Assembly: GCA_025353485.1 (NCBI GenBank)
Contig: JANXQO010000002.1
Span: 1-43,371, forward strand
Direction of reading: 5' to 3'
DNA length: 43,371 bases
Origin: Chitinophagales bacterium
GTDB taxonomy: Bacteria; Bacteroidota; Bacteroidia; Chitinophagales; Chitinophagaceae
The notes under the pieces are model-generated. The model did no database searches, was not told the DNA's origin, and was given only the letters and a program-made list of their open reading frames with translations. The first letter of the stretch is position 1. Each line of letters starts with the position of its first letter. Made by a program: the position numbers and the translations under genes. This document shows, one piece after another, positions 17,101 to 24,063 of the stretch.

Positions 17101-17388
17101 GACATGGAATACGTTCACATGAAAGACATGAGAGCCGCCTGCATGGAGCCAACAAATGTTATCAGCCAATACAAATACCAGGGCGGTCTTGGTTATTATG
17201 AGAGCACCAAAGATGCCAGTACTAATTTCTTTTTTAATTATCTAAATAAAGGCACCTACGTTTTTGAATACCCGATGTTTGTAACACACAGCGGCAATTT
17301 CAGCAATGGCATCACCACCATTCAATGCATGTACGCTCCCGAGTTTACTGCTCACAGCGAAGGCGTAAGAGTTAGCGTGAGTGAATAA
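11161..17388 (+). CDS. Alpha-2-macroglobulin family lipoprotein with thioester motif
   Basis: A 2075-residue exported protein. The N-terminal signal ends at a lipobox-like FFQC (about residue 22), so it is probably membrane anchored in the periplasm. About 350 helical, TPR-like residues follow, then macroglobulin beta domains (FTDRSIYRPGQLVYFKG near 605), the bait-region half (NGDLFINGRI) and the complement-like half. The thioester motif CAEQ (Cys1514, in YPYECAEQTF) is intact, so it could covalently trap proteases. The C-terminal receptor-like domain ends in HSGNFSNGITTIQCMYAPEF. Four palindromic repeats lie within it, adding Gly-rich peptides at about residues 1418, 1470, 1549 and 1907. No penicillin-binding protein gene is adjacent, unlike in many proteobacteria. 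A strong hairpin follows the stop. Confidence 0.93.
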   Translation: MSFNFLLQRSLIAFCISFLFFQCTAQQSFNNYEKQWKQVDEFIKKGLTKSALEATIKIYETAKKDNNDPQIIKALFFRIIVNRNLEENANVKSIALVEKEIQSSNQPAKSILNSILAEMYWIFLQQNRYKLYNRTQTVDFKKDDILTWGMEYLHKKIAGFYLSSIKEEKLLQQTKLDQLDAIISKGNVRYLRPTLYDLLAHRALNYFKNDERDITKPAYAFEIKEEKAFATAKEFAAHRFINKDSSSLHYYAVVIYQKLLSFHAADAKPDALIDADIDRINFMKQYGVMDKKDELYRKALQNIVDDYPNNPAAAQADFLLTQEIYNIAITENSAQKKYTIKYAKELLENIYKKFPESEGGINAKNLLNQILHKELNLTSEKVNVPGEPFRTLVSYKNISSINLRIIELSPEFKKLLAINTDNEQLWNKLTSQKSIRSWRQPLPLPEDYKTHSTEIKIDALPVGEYALLASASEDFNLTKNPLSAQYFHVSNISYINNGTEYFVLDRTTGKPLTGAKVQVWNQRYDYNARKNIFEKLELLTADKNGYIKLTDKKNAERNIRLEINYQKDKLFLDDYQYNYNYNTEEEIYKSQKKYNEDKAKIFLFTDRSIYRPGQLVYFKGIGITQDYITKKNQLLATKDSVKIYLNDANSQKVDSIKLLLNDFGSFNGKFRLPENQLNGEFTIKVDDYENSSINFSVEEYKRPKFYAGFEKVKGSYRVNEKIKITGFAKAYAGNNIDGANVKYRVTRVARFLYDWMWWYRPRPQSSSLEITNGEIKTGADGKFIIEFEAIPDLTIDKNTQPVFDYKVEADITDINGETRSTSAVVPVGYKALDLQITLPENGTINTDSLKHIFVSTKNLSGEFEPAKVDLKIYKLQIPQRLIRSRYWDKPDQFVMSKEEFLKYFPNDEYKDESKKETWLKGEVVFEWNDSTYLNSNIKILNSKFSQGWYVAEATSKDKYGQDVKDVKYFQLYDIKASSLPAPSYSWNTTIKNITEPGEKAQFISGTSANDIFLIQQIDKTKTGNRQLATGNYVFYSLNNEKKTFEFPVAEEDRGGFGISQFFVKDNRVYSNSWNVMVPWTNRQLDITFATFRDKTLPGSEEKWKIKISGYKGQKAAAEMLASMYDASLDQFKSHSWSGLNIWPGFHKYSNWNPTQNFTSVRSFKKWFSEDYVPQKEKTYDALMSLGYENTRTIRGINSMAYGVDKAAPQRMEKNTDLQEAPIRMQSEDEDKVYTKVEYTLPNGDLFINGRIIKKKEPINNDGIQIRKNFNETAFFFPELRTDKDGNIEFSFTMPEALTKWKLMTLAHTKDLSSGYSEKTVITQKELMVQPNAPRFLREGDRMEFSAKIVNLGEKEIMGVAQLQLLNASTMNTIDTWFKNLTPQRSFTIAAGQSAAVKFNIEIPTNFNNAVVYRIVAKASPTGGGLEGAVSDGEEAAIPVLTNRMLVTETMPLPVRGNTTKNFRFERLLNSSPTGGGREGASTLTNFSLTTEFTTNPAWNAVQALPYLMEYPYECAEQTFNRYYANSIATKIVNSSPKIKAVFDKWASQVSPTGGNLEGAALLSNLQKNEELKSVLLQETPWVLQAQNETQQKKNIALLFDMIRMSKELESSLAKLKEMQSSNGGFVWFKGGRDDRYMTQYIITGIGHLKKLGALSKAHEEKISSILKTAIPYLDKRLKEDYDYLIKYKTKLDQNNLGYMSIHYLYMRSFFPEYPIAKETQTAYNYYRDQAKKYWLSQSKYMQAMIALSLTRTNDNITPKAITRSLKENSINNEELGMYWKEWDSHSWWWYQAPIESQAMMIEAFTEVDKDGKTVDELKTWLLKNKQTNNWQTTKATAEACYALLLQGTDWLSEEKNVTIKLGSTIINSKDEKQEAGTGYFKHKIIGENVKPEMGNISVTLKNEDSKVPPLGGGGGWGAVYWQYFENLDKITFAETPLKLNKKLFIEKNSDTGPVLTPVNEGTQLKVGDKIKVRIELRVDRDMEYVHMKDMRAACMEPTNVISQYKYQGGLGYYESTKDASTNFFFNYLNKGTYVFEYPMFVTHSGNFSNGITTIQCMYAPEFTAHSEGVRVSVSE
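14234..14254 (+). repeat. Three tandem 7-bp units inside the macroglobulin gene
   Basis: GGCAACT occurs three times in a row (21 bases, frame preserving), giving RQLATGNY. The same heptamer with an A before it occurs once more near 14404. It looks like a small microsatellite expansion. Confidence 0.6.
15412..15444 (+). repeat. 33-bp palindromic element, macroglobulin copy 1
   Basis: Arms CTCCCCC and GGGGGAG around ACC, then a tail ending GAGGGGGCT. It encodes ASPTGGGLEGA and begins at a codon boundary. Confidence 0.9.
15568..15600 (+). repeat. 33-bp palindromic element, macroglobulin copy 2
   Basis: The same hairpin as copy 1 with tail CCGGGAGGGGGCT. It encodes SSPTGGGREGA in the same frame and orientation, 156 bases downstream of copy 1. 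Confidence 0.9.
15805..15837 (+). repeat. 33-bp palindromic element, macroglobulin copy 3
   Basis: The hairpin CTCCCCC-ACC-GGGGGA with tail ending TTAGAGGGGGCT. It encodes VSPTGGNLEGA, again in the same frame, about 35 residues after the thioester cysteine. Confidence 0.9.
16879..16914 (+). repeat. Related G-rich palindrome, macroglobulin copy 4
   Basis: TCCCCC-TTTA-GGGGG is followed by a G-rich tail (CGGAGGGGGTTGGGGC). It encodes VPPLGGGGGWGA. Sequence differs from the 33-bp family but the layout (hairpin plus G-rich tail) is the same. Confidence 0.7.
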
Positions 17389-17396
17389 TAGCGCAA

Positions 17397-17460
17397 TAAA
17401 CCAAGAAGGTTTGATGTGTGAATTTAAAATTTAAAATAGCTTCAAACCTCCTTGGTTTTT
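17397..17460 (+). terminator. Strong hairpin after the macroglobulin gene
   Basis: Arms AAACCAAG-A-AGGTTTGA and TCAAACCT-C-CTTGGTTT enclose an AT-rich loop and are followed by a T-run: a rho-independent terminator. Confidence 0.8.
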
Positions 17461-17496
17461 ACTTTATCAGTGGCGTCTTTTAGCCTTGCCTTTTCT

Positions 17497-17504
17497 TATC
17501 TTTG
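17497..17504 (+). promoter_or_regulatory. -7 promoter box for aspS
   Basis: TATCTTTG, an exact TAnnTTTG match, 49 bases ahead of the aspS ATG and just after the preceding terminator. Confidence 0.55.
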
Positions 17505-17552
17505 CGCCCTTGTTACATTTTCGCCTTTGCGTAAAAAAAATATCACAACTCA

Positions 17553-19472
17553 ATGTATAGAACACACACTTGTGGCGAATTAAGAATCGCAGATTTAAAT
17601 AAAGAGATTACACTTGCGGGTTGGGTACAAACCATTCGCAAATTTGGCAGCATAACATTCATTGACCTGCGGGATCGCTATGGCATTACACAATTACTAT
17701 TTTCAGAAACACTCAATGCTGATCTTGATGCAAACCCTTTGGGAAGAGAATTTGTTTTGCAGGTGAAAGGAAAAGTAAATGAACGCAGTAATAAAAATAA
17801 AAACATTCCAACCGGCGATATAGAAATCGTTGTTTCAGAATTTGCAATTTTAAATAAGTCAGCAGTGCCTCCATTCACCATACAGGATGATACAGATGGT
17901 GGCGACGATATAAGAATGAAATACCGCTTTCTTGATCTCAGAAGAAATACAGTTAAGAAAAATTTAGAATTACGCTACGCAGTAAACCGTGCTGCAAGAA
18001 ATTATTTACACCAAAATAATTTCATTGATATTGAAACCCCTTTCTTAATAAAATCAACACCCGAAGGAGCAAGAGATTTTGTGGTTCCTTCACGTATGAA
18101 CCCCGGAGAGTTTTATGCATTGCCACAAAGTCCGCAAACATTTAAGCAGTTGCTGATGGTTAGCGGCTATGATCGTTACTATCAAATTGTAAAATGTTTT
18201 CGTGATGAAGACTTGAGAGCAGACCGGCAGCCGGAGTTTACACAGATAGATTGTGAGATGGCATTTGTGCAGCAGGAAGATATTTTGCAAATGTTTGAAG
18301 GAATGGTAAAATATATTTTTAAAGAAGTAAAAGGAATTAATTATACCAACCAGGTACAACGAATGACATGGGAAGATGCGATGTGGAATTACGGAAATGA
18401 TAAACCTGATATCAGGTTTGAAATGAAAGTGGCAAATTTAAAATTTCCAGCACATTCGTTTCCTGCCAAGACCTCACCCCCCGCCCTCTCCAAAGGAAAG
18501 GGAGCTTTGCAGCTTTCTGAAAAAGGAAAAGAAATTCAAAATAGTGTAGACTCTAAAGCCCTTTCCTTTGGAGAAGGTTTGAGTGAGGTCACGGGCTTTA
18601 AAGTTTTTGATGATGCTGAAGCCGTGCTTGCCATTGCTATTCCGGGATGCAGTGATTATTCAAGAAAGCAAACAGATGAATTAATTGATTGGGTTAAGCG
18701 TCCGCAAATTGGTATGGGCGGATTGGCATTTGTAAAAGTAAATACCGATGGAAGTTTTAAAAGCAGCTTTGATAAATTTTTTAATGAAGAAAAATTAAGA
18801 TCGCTGGCAAATTACTGCAATGCAAAACCCGGTGATTTGATTTTAATATTAGCCGGCAAAGAAGAACGCACAAGAAAATCAATAAGCGATCTGCGTTTAT
18901 ACATGGGTGAAAGATTAGGGCTTCGCAAAGCTGAAGAGTTCAAATTGTTGTGGGTAACTGATTTTCCTTTGTTTGAATATGATGAAGAAGGCAACCGATG
19001 GGTGGCCAGGCATCATCCTTTCACCTCGCCAAAGCCGGAACATATTTCAGTGATGATAGATAATGATCATGAAATAAAAGATGCAGAAAAATATTTGCAG
19101 CATCCTTATAAAAATATTAAAGCCAATGCCTACGATATGGTGTTGAACGGAAATGAAATTGGCGGCGGCTCCATAAGAATTTTTCAAAGAGACCTGCAGG
19201 AAAAAATGTTTGCTGCATTGGGCATGAGTAAAGAAGAAGCACAACATAAGTTTGGTTTCTTAATGGGGGCATTTGAATACGGCGCTCCTCCGCACGGTGG
19301 TATTGCATTTGGATTTGACAGACTGTGTGCTATCCTTGGCGGCAGCGAATCTATCAGGGATTTTATCGCCTTTCCAAAAAATAATTCCGGAAGAGATGTG
19401 ATGATCGATGCGCCTTCAACCATTGATGAGAAACAGTTTGAAGAGTTGCAGATAAAGCTAGATTTGAAATAG
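17553..19472 (+). CDS. aspS: Aspartyl-tRNA synthetase with a 40-residue repeat-encoded insertion
   Basis: AspRS charges tRNA-Asp with aspartate. The OB-fold anticodon domain ([19 protein letters not shown]) is followed by the class II core: [24 protein letters not shown], motif 2 in [19 protein letters not shown], and motif 3 in [12 protein letters not shown]. At 639 residues it is about 40-50 longer than usual. The excess is residues 307-346 (from [13 protein letters not shown] to LSEVT), inserted between the NLKFPAHSF and GFKVFDDAE segments of the bacterial GAD-type insertion domain. That stretch is a 120-bp inverted-repeat element, a multiple of three, so the frame survives. As the only synthetase for aspartate visible here, it is presumably functional despite the insertion. 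Confidence 0.96.
   Translation: MYRTHTCGELRIADLNKEITLAGWVQTIRKFGSITFIDLRDRYGITQLLFSETLNADLDANPLGREFVLQVKGKVNERSNKNKNIPTGDIEIVVSEFAILNKSAVPPFTIQDDTDGGDDIRMKYRFLDLRRNTVKKNLELRYAVNRAARNYLHQNNFIDIETPFLIKSTPEGARDFVVPSRMNPGEFYALPQSPQTFKQLLMVSGYDRYYQIVKCFRDEDLRADRQPEFTQIDCEMAFVQQEDILQMFEGMVKYIFKEVKGINYTNQVQRMTWEDAMWNYGNDKPDIRFEMKVANLKFPAHSFPAKTSPPALSKGKGALQLSEKGKEIQNSVDSKALSFGEGLSEVTGFKVFDDAEAVLAIAIPGCSDYSRKQTDELIDWVKRPQIGMGGLAFVKVNTDGSFKSSFDKFFNEEKLRSLANYCNAKPGDLILILAGKEERTRKSISDLRLYMGERLGLRKAEEFKLLWVTDFPLFEYDEEGNRWVARHHPFTSPKPEHISVMIDNDHEIKDAEKYLQHPYKNIKANAYDMVLNGNEIGGGSIRIFQRDLQEKMFAALGMSKEEAQHKFGFLMGAFEYGAPPHGGIAFGFDRLCAILGGSESIRDFIAFPKNNSGRDVMIDAPSTIDEKQFEELQIKLDLK
18471..18590. repeat. 120-bp inverted-repeat element inserted in frame in aspS
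   Basis: Two imperfect inverted arms, 18471-18508 and 18553-18590, share ACCTCAC at the outer ends and CTCCAAAGGAAAGGG at the inner ends. About 45 bases lie between them. One arm resembles the solo element upstream of ffs, so this looks like a pair of half-elements in head-to-head orientation (MITE- or REP-doublet-like). It encodes 40 residues of AspRS. Confidence 0.8.
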
Positions 19473-19503
19473 GTGTCAGGCCCACTGATGTGGCCAGACA
19501 CCT
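19471..19503 (+). terminator. Hairpin at the aspS stop codon
   Basis: Arms AGGTGTCAGGCC and GGCCAGACACCT, with an A-A mismatch at the same place as in the hairpin at the transaldolase 3' end. The first base lies within the aspS TAG. No long T-run follows, so termination is not certain. Confidence 0.55.
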
Positions 19504-19571
19504 GAGTAATCAGTTGATTATCTCCAAACAAAGCTGAGCTTGAGTCAGAATTAATCAGTCGCTAAAAAAAT

Positions 19572-19841
19572 ATGAAATACCAGAGAGGTTTTTTAGAAGC
19601 TGCACATAAACATTCAATTTTCAATAAAGAAGAGATTTTACAAAGTTCCTTATGCGGATGTTTTTATTGTATGCAGAATTTTAATCCAAATGAGATTGAA
19701 GATTGGGTTGATGACGATAACCCTAAAGGGCAAACTCCATTATGTCCTAAGTGCGGAATAGATGCAGTAATCGGAGATAACTCTTCTTTTCCAATCAATG
19801 ATGAAATTTTTTTGAAGGAGATGTATGCGTTTTGGTTTTGA
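19572..19841 (+). CDS. Small cytoplasmic zinc-ribbon-like protein
   Basis: An 89-residue protein without signal peptide or membrane segment. It has CGCFYC near residue 28 and CPKCG near residue 58, a four-cysteine set that could bind one zinc ion. Acidic residues surround them (IEDWVDDDNPKG). The overall pattern, with an alpha-helical N-terminus (GFLEAAHKHSIFNKEEIL), is that of a small uncharacterised cytoplasmic family seen in diverse bacteria. I cannot assign a function. It stands alone between aspS and the esterase gene. Confidence 0.75.
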   Translation: MKYQRGFLEAAHKHSIFNKEEILQSSLCGCFYCMQNFNPNEIEDWVDDDNPKGQTPLCPKCGIDAVIGDNSSFPINDEIFLKEMYAFWF

Positions 19842-19950
19842 TTTAAGAGTAATTCATTTCACTTTCTCTTAGCACTATATTCTCTAATTTTATTTCCTAT
19901 TTTCCCTGCATGAAATTTTACAAACTACTTTCTATTATTACTGTCCCCTG

Positions 19951-20766
19951 GTGATCTTGTCCTGTCAAAAACCTATTGATGAAATCGCAAATACAAATAT
20001 TGCAGCAAAAACAACTATGAATGTTTCTTACGGAACTTCTTCTCAACAAACAATGGATATTTATTTACCGGCCAACAGAACTGCAACATCAACAAAAGTG
20101 ATCATCATGATCCATGGCGGCGGATGGAACAGCGGTGATAAATCCGAGCTTACTGAATATGCTGACAGCATCCGTAAACGCTTGCCTGATTATGCGGTTT
20201 TTAATATCAATTACCGGTTAGCATCAGGCGCTACTTTATTTCCAACACAGGAGAATGATGTAAAGAGCGCCTTACAATTCATCATAAATAATTCTGCAGC
20301 TTATCTCATATCACAAAAATTTGTTTTGCTGGGAGTAAGTGCAGGCGCACATTTGGCTTTATTACAAGGTTACAAATATGCATCGCAGATAAAACCCAAA
20401 GCAATCGTTTCTTTTTTTGGCCCCACCGATCTTATTGATATGTACAATCACCCGGCTAATCCGTTAGTTCCGGCGGCTATGGTTTCAGTTATTGGCAAAA
20501 CACCTTTGCAGGATTCTTTGCTATATGCCAATTCAAGCCCAATAAATTTTGTAAGCAATACAAGCTCGCCTGCTATTTTATTACAGGGAGGATTAGATCC
20601 TCTGGTAAGTGTAAACCAGGCAATAATGCTTAAAGCTAAATTAGATGCAGCAGGAGTTATTAACCAGTATGTGTTTTATCCAACCGAAGGTCATGGCTGG
20701 TTTGGCGCTAACCTGTACGATTCATTTAATAAGATAGAAATATTTCTTAAAGCCAATGTAAACTGA
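19951..20766 (+). CDS. Alpha/beta hydrolase, esterase type; 5' end probably frameshifted
   Basis: A carboxylesterase-like alpha/beta hydrolase. The oxyanion motif HGGGW, the nucleophile elbow GVSAGAH, the acid in GGLDPLV and the histidine in EGHGWFG form a complete catalytic set. The open frame begins at GTG with MILSCQKP, which lacks a signal. Upstream at 19910 an ATG opens MKFYKLLSIITV in another frame and hits a TGA. One extra C in the run at 19945-19948 would fuse the two into MKFYKLLSIITVPLVILSC followed by QKP, a typical lipoprotein signal with lipobox. So this is probably a secreted lipoprotein whose gene is frameshifted, truly or by a sequencing error. Substrate unknown. Confidence 0.8.
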   Translation: MILSCQKPIDEIANTNIAAKTTMNVSYGTSSQQTMDIYLPANRTATSTKVIIMIHGGGWNSGDKSELTEYADSIRKRLPDYAVFNINYRLASGATLFPTQENDVKSALQFIINNSAAYLISQKFVLLGVSAGAHLALLQGYKYASQIKPKAIVSFFGPTDLIDMYNHPANPLVPAAMVSVIGKTPLQDSLLYANSSPINFVSNTSSPAILLQGGLDPLVSVNQAIMLKAKLDAAGVINQYVFYPTEGHGWFGANLYDSFNKIEIFLKANVN

Positions 20767-20829
20767 TCTTTGCAATCACCTTCTGCGGGATTTTTATTAA
20801 TTAATTTTACACTTCAGTAAAAAACTATT

Positions 20830-22107
20830 GTGGCACAAACACCCTTAGCAGAACGGCTTCGTCCCAATACATTGAACGATCTTGTGGGGCAGGAACATCT
20901 TACCGGCGTGGGAAGCATTTTGCGTGCTGCTATTGAGCAGGGAAAAATTCCATCAATGATACTTTGGGGACCGCCCGGAGTTGGCAAAACCACTATTGCT
21001 AATATTATTGCACATACACTCCATGCATCATTTTATACATTGAGCGCAATTTCTGCCGGGGTAAAAGAAGTAAGGGAAATAATTGAAGAGGCAAAGACAA
21101 AAGAAAAAACAATTTTATTTATTGATGAGATTCACCGCTTTAATAAAGGTCAGCAGGATGCATTGCTTGGCGCTGTGGAAAAAGGTATCATTACTTTAAT
21201 TGGCGCTACAACAGAAAACCCTTCTTTTGAAGTTAACAGCGCTTTGCTAAGCCGTTGCCAGGTATATGTTTTAAAGCCTTTGAATGAAAAAGATCTTACT
21301 AAATTATTACATGAGGCACTTGAAAAAGATATTTTTTTAAAAGAAAAAAAAGTTGAATTAAAAGAAACAGAAGCACTGCTGAATATTTCCGGAGGCGATG
21401 CAAGAAAATTGTACAATCTTTTGGAATTAGTATCCAGCCAACTTTTGGAAAGTTCAGAACTTTCCAAAAGTTTGATAATAACTGATGAATTGGTGATGAA
21501 AGTTGCACAACAAAAAATTGCTTTGTATGATAAAAAAGGAGAGCAGCATTATGATATCATTTCTGCCTTTATTAAAAGCATGAGAGGCAGCGACCCCAAC
21601 GGCGCTGTATATTGGCTTGCACGAATGATAGAAGGTGGAGAAGATGTAAAATTTATTGCACGCAGGATGGTAATATTTGCCAGCGAAGATGTTGGTAATG
21701 CCAATCCAAATGCTTTGCTGCTTGCCAATGCTTCATTTGATGCTGTAAATAAAATTGGTTATCCGGAGGCAAGAATTATTTTATCACAATGCGCCACTTA
21801 CCTTGCTTCATCTGTAAAAAGTAATGCAAGTTATGCGGCAATTGGTGATGCAATGGAAGCGGTTAGGCAACATGGTGATCTGGCTGTGCCATTGCATATC
21901 CGCAATGCCCCAACAAAACTTATGAAGAATTTGAATTACGGAAAAGATTATAAATACTCACATTCCGGTGAAGGCAATTTTATTGAACAGGAATATCTTC
22001 CGGATGAAATAAAGGGCACAAGATTTTATAATCCGGGAGAGAATGCAAGAGAGAATGAGCTTAGAAAATTTTTAAAAGAAAGATGGAAAAATAAATATGG
22101 ATATTAA
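20830..22107 (+). CDS. rarA: Replication-associated recombination ATPase RarA (MgsA)
   Basis: RarA is a clamp-loader-like AAA+ ATPase that acts at stalled forks. The Walker A motif GPPGVGKTT lies at residues 47-55, Walker B LFIDEIHRF follows near 98, and sensor 1 is in GATTENPSFEVNSALLSRC. The C-terminal tetramerisation region includes GEQHYDIISAFIKSMRGSDP and ARMIEGGEDVKFIARR. The start is GTG (MAQTPLAERLRP). Residues about 204-215 (QLLESSELSKS) are encoded by a perfect 33-base palindrome placed between the lid helices and the ITDELV segment. Length is close to normal for the family. No operon partner is obvious. Confidence 0.95.
   Translation: MAQTPLAERLRPNTLNDLVGQEHLTGVGSILRAAIEQGKIPSMILWGPPGVGKTTIANIIAHTLHASFYTLSAISAGVKEVREIIEEAKTKEKTILFIDEIHRFNKGQQDALLGAVEKGIITLIGATTENPSFEVNSALLSRCQVYVLKPLNEKDLTKLLHEALEKDIFLKEKKVELKETEALLNISGGDARKLYNLLELVSSQLLESSELSKSLIITDELVMKVAQQKIALYDKKGEQHYDIISAFIKSMRGSDPNGAVYWLARMIEGGEDVKFIARRMVIFASEDVGNANPNALLLANASFDAVNKIGYPEARIILSQCATYLASSVKSNASYAAIGDAMEAVRQHGDLAVPLHIRNAPTKLMKNLNYGKDYKYSHSGEGNFIEQEYLPDEIKGTRFYNPGENARENELRKFLKERWKNKYGY
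21440..21472. repeat. Perfect 33-base palindrome inserted in frame in rarA
   Basis: Two 16-base arms (AACTTTTGGAAAGTTC and its exact complement) flank a single A. It encodes part of QLLESSELSKSL. It is unrelated in sequence to the CTCCCCC family but also 33 bases long. Confidence 0.85.
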
Positions 22108-22466
22108 ATGTGCATATAGCCCGGTATTATGTTTATTTCTGCCTTTGCGTCTGTGAATAATCTGGTTTAAAAGAGGTGAATATTAAAACATAAAGATATT
22201 TGGAAAACCCTTCTCTCCTATACTATCTTGTGCAAGCAATTAGGGAAGTGAAAATTTGCAAAAAGATTCACTGAATTAAAAGCAAAAGCATCGGGTTAGT
22301 AAGAATACAAGCTTCGGCGGGTATAAAAACAAAACTTGGTGCTTTTTTTATGCCCTTAATTCTCCGGCACTCTTACTCTTATATTATTACCCCTGTACTA
22401 CAAAACATCATCATCTTCACAATAAATTCTTTTTACTCTTAATTGAATCCATAGTTAATTTGCAGC
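22108..22466. other. Intergenic spacer with one terminator-like stem
   Basis: No coding sequence is visible in 359 bases. It contains CCTTTGCGTCTGTG, a motif of a kind also seen near 17510 and 24700. A stem AAAAGCATC (22284) against GGTGCTTTT (22338), enclosing about 45 bases and followed by a T-run, could end a small RNA transcribed on the plus strand. I could not match it to 6S or another known RNA. Confidence 0.3.
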
Positions 22467-22913
22467 ATGGATATTATCTGGTCATGCAAAGCATTTAATA
22501 CTTTAACGCCCCGGGAATTATATTCAATCTTACAATTAAGAAATGAAGTTTTTGTTATTGAACAAAATTGTGCTTACCAGGATTGTGATGATAAGGACCA
22601 ACACTCATATCATTTTATGGGATGGAAGCAAAATAAACTGGTTGCCTATACCCGGTTAATTCCTCCGGGGATTGCTTATCAGGAAATGTCTATAGGCAGA
22701 GTTGTTACTTCACCTTCTATAAGGAGAACTAAAATTGGTAAGGAACTTATGGTAAGATCAATTGAAAAACTTTATGAATTATTTGGAAAAATGCCTGTAA
22801 GGATTGGGGCACAGTTATATCTTAAAAGCTTTTATGAGTCACTTGGTTTTATAAAAAGCAGCGATGTTTATTTAGAAGATGGCATTAAACATATAATAAT
22901 GATCTGCAATTAA
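22467..22913 (+). CDS. elaA: GNAT acetyltransferase of the ElaA family
   Basis: A 148-residue GNAT fold. The N-terminal signature LRNEVFVIEQNCAYQDCDDKD is the ElaA hallmark. The acetyl-CoA-binding strand and loop follow (IGRVVTSPSIRRTKIGKELM, with the R-x-x-x-I-G-K type P-loop), and the C-terminal YLKSFYESLGF is also typical. It would transfer acetyl from acetyl-CoA to an unknown amine substrate in the cytoplasm. Length is normal. It appears monocistronic. Confidence 0.88.
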   Translation: MDIIWSCKAFNTLTPRELYSILQLRNEVFVIEQNCAYQDCDDKDQHSYHFMGWKQNKLVAYTRLIPPGIAYQEMSIGRVVTSPSIRRTKIGKELMVRSIEKLYELFGKMPVRIGAQLYLKSFYESLGFIKSSDVYLEDGIKHIIMICN

Positions 22914-23055
22914 CCCAATTCTAAGGCAATAAAACCCCAAAATACTTCGTTATCTCCCCATCGGGCATTAGGTTATTGCAATAAATAAAATAATGGCTTA
23001 ATTACCGGTGTGTTTTTGTATCCAAATCTTTTAGAAAGACAAATCTGATCTTCTT

Positions 23056-24054
23056 ATGAAAAAACGTTTACAAACCGTTTTTAACCATACGTGTCTCATA
23101 CTTACTCTCAGCCTTTTATTTTCTATAAAAAGCTTTTCACAAAATTTAATTTTTCAAACCGGCAAAGTAATTTGGGAAGCCGGTATTAATGTTGGGCCCT
23201 CTTTTTTTTTAGGAGATCTGGGAGGTAACGCCGGTAAAGGAACAAGATTTATAAAAGATGTAAACCTGCAGTTTACCAATATAATGAAAGGGGTATTTAT
23301 TGCTGCTTATCCAACTGATTGGCTGGGATTCAGGCTGGCTGTACAATCCGGAACCCTTGAGGCAGATGATGCAGCCGTAAATACAAAAGGAGTTGATGAA
23401 TTATGGCGTAAGCAAAGAAATCTTGACTTCAGAACTAATATTTCTGAAATATATATAGCTGCAGAAATTTTTCCTTCAATGTTATTTAATGCTATTGCAG
23501 AAACCAATCCCCGGATGCGTCCCTATGGTGTTATCGGTATTGGTATGTTTCACTTTAACCCACAAGGTTCTCTTACAGATGCCAGTGGAAATAAAACCTG
23601 GTATTATCTTCACCCGTTACGTACAGAGGGGGAAGGGATGGCAGAATATCCAAATAGAAAACCCTATTCTCTTACCCAGTTTAATATACCAATGGGTGGC
23701 GGAATAAAATATTTTATCTCCGACAGATTTAACGTAAGCTCTGAATTTTTATACCGCAAATCTTTTACAGATTATATTGATGATGTAAGCACAAATTATA
23801 TTGATCCTGCATTATTCAGCAAATATCTTTCAGCATCCGATGCTGCCATTGCACGCCAGATACATGATAAGGTTTATGGAATTGTTACACCCGGCGTTAC
23901 AAGGTATGCCCCCGGAACACAAAGAGGCAATCCAAAGCAGGACGATGCCTATTTCTCATTTCTCCTGAAATTTGGTGTAAGGTTAGGTAACATTTATGAA
24001 AATGATATTCAAAGAAAAGTATTACACCAGTTAAGATGTCCCGCTAAATTTTAA
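23056..24054 (+). CDS. DUF6089-type outer-membrane beta-barrel protein
   Basis: A 332-residue protein with a signal peptide (LILTLSLLFSIKSFSQ). The opening of the mature part, WEAGINVGPSFFLGDLGGN, and the closing FGVRLGNIYENDIQ then RQLRCP-like KVLHQLRCPAKF fit the DUF6089 outer-membrane family of Bacteroidota. Alternating hydrophobic strands (FNIPMGGGIKYFISDRFNV, VSSEFLYRKSFTDYIDDVS) support a beta-barrel. The function of the family is not established. The small gene that follows is 10 bases downstream, so the two are probably co-transcribed. Confidence 0.8.
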   Translation: MKKRLQTVFNHTCLILTLSLLFSIKSFSQNLIFQTGKVIWEAGINVGPSFFLGDLGGNAGKGTRFIKDVNLQFTNIMKGVFIAAYPTDWLGFRLAVQSGTLEADDAAVNTKGVDELWRKQRNLDFRTNISEIYIAAEIFPSMLFNAIAETNPRMRPYGVIGIGMFHFNPQGSLTDASGNKTWYYLHPLRTEGEGMAEYPNRKPYSLTQFNIPMGGGIKYFISDRFNVSSEFLYRKSFTDYIDDVSTNYIDPALFSKYLSASDAAIARQIHDKVYGIVTPGVTRYAPGTQRGNPKQDDAYFSFLLKFGVRLGNIYENDIQRKVLHQLRCPAKF

Positions 24055-24063
24055 AAAACAATT

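Noticed and set aside
22108-22466. 6S RNA or another structured RNA in the rarA-elaA spacer
   Set aside because: I could not draw the long rod with central bubble expected for 6S RNA; only a single terminator-like stem is visible.
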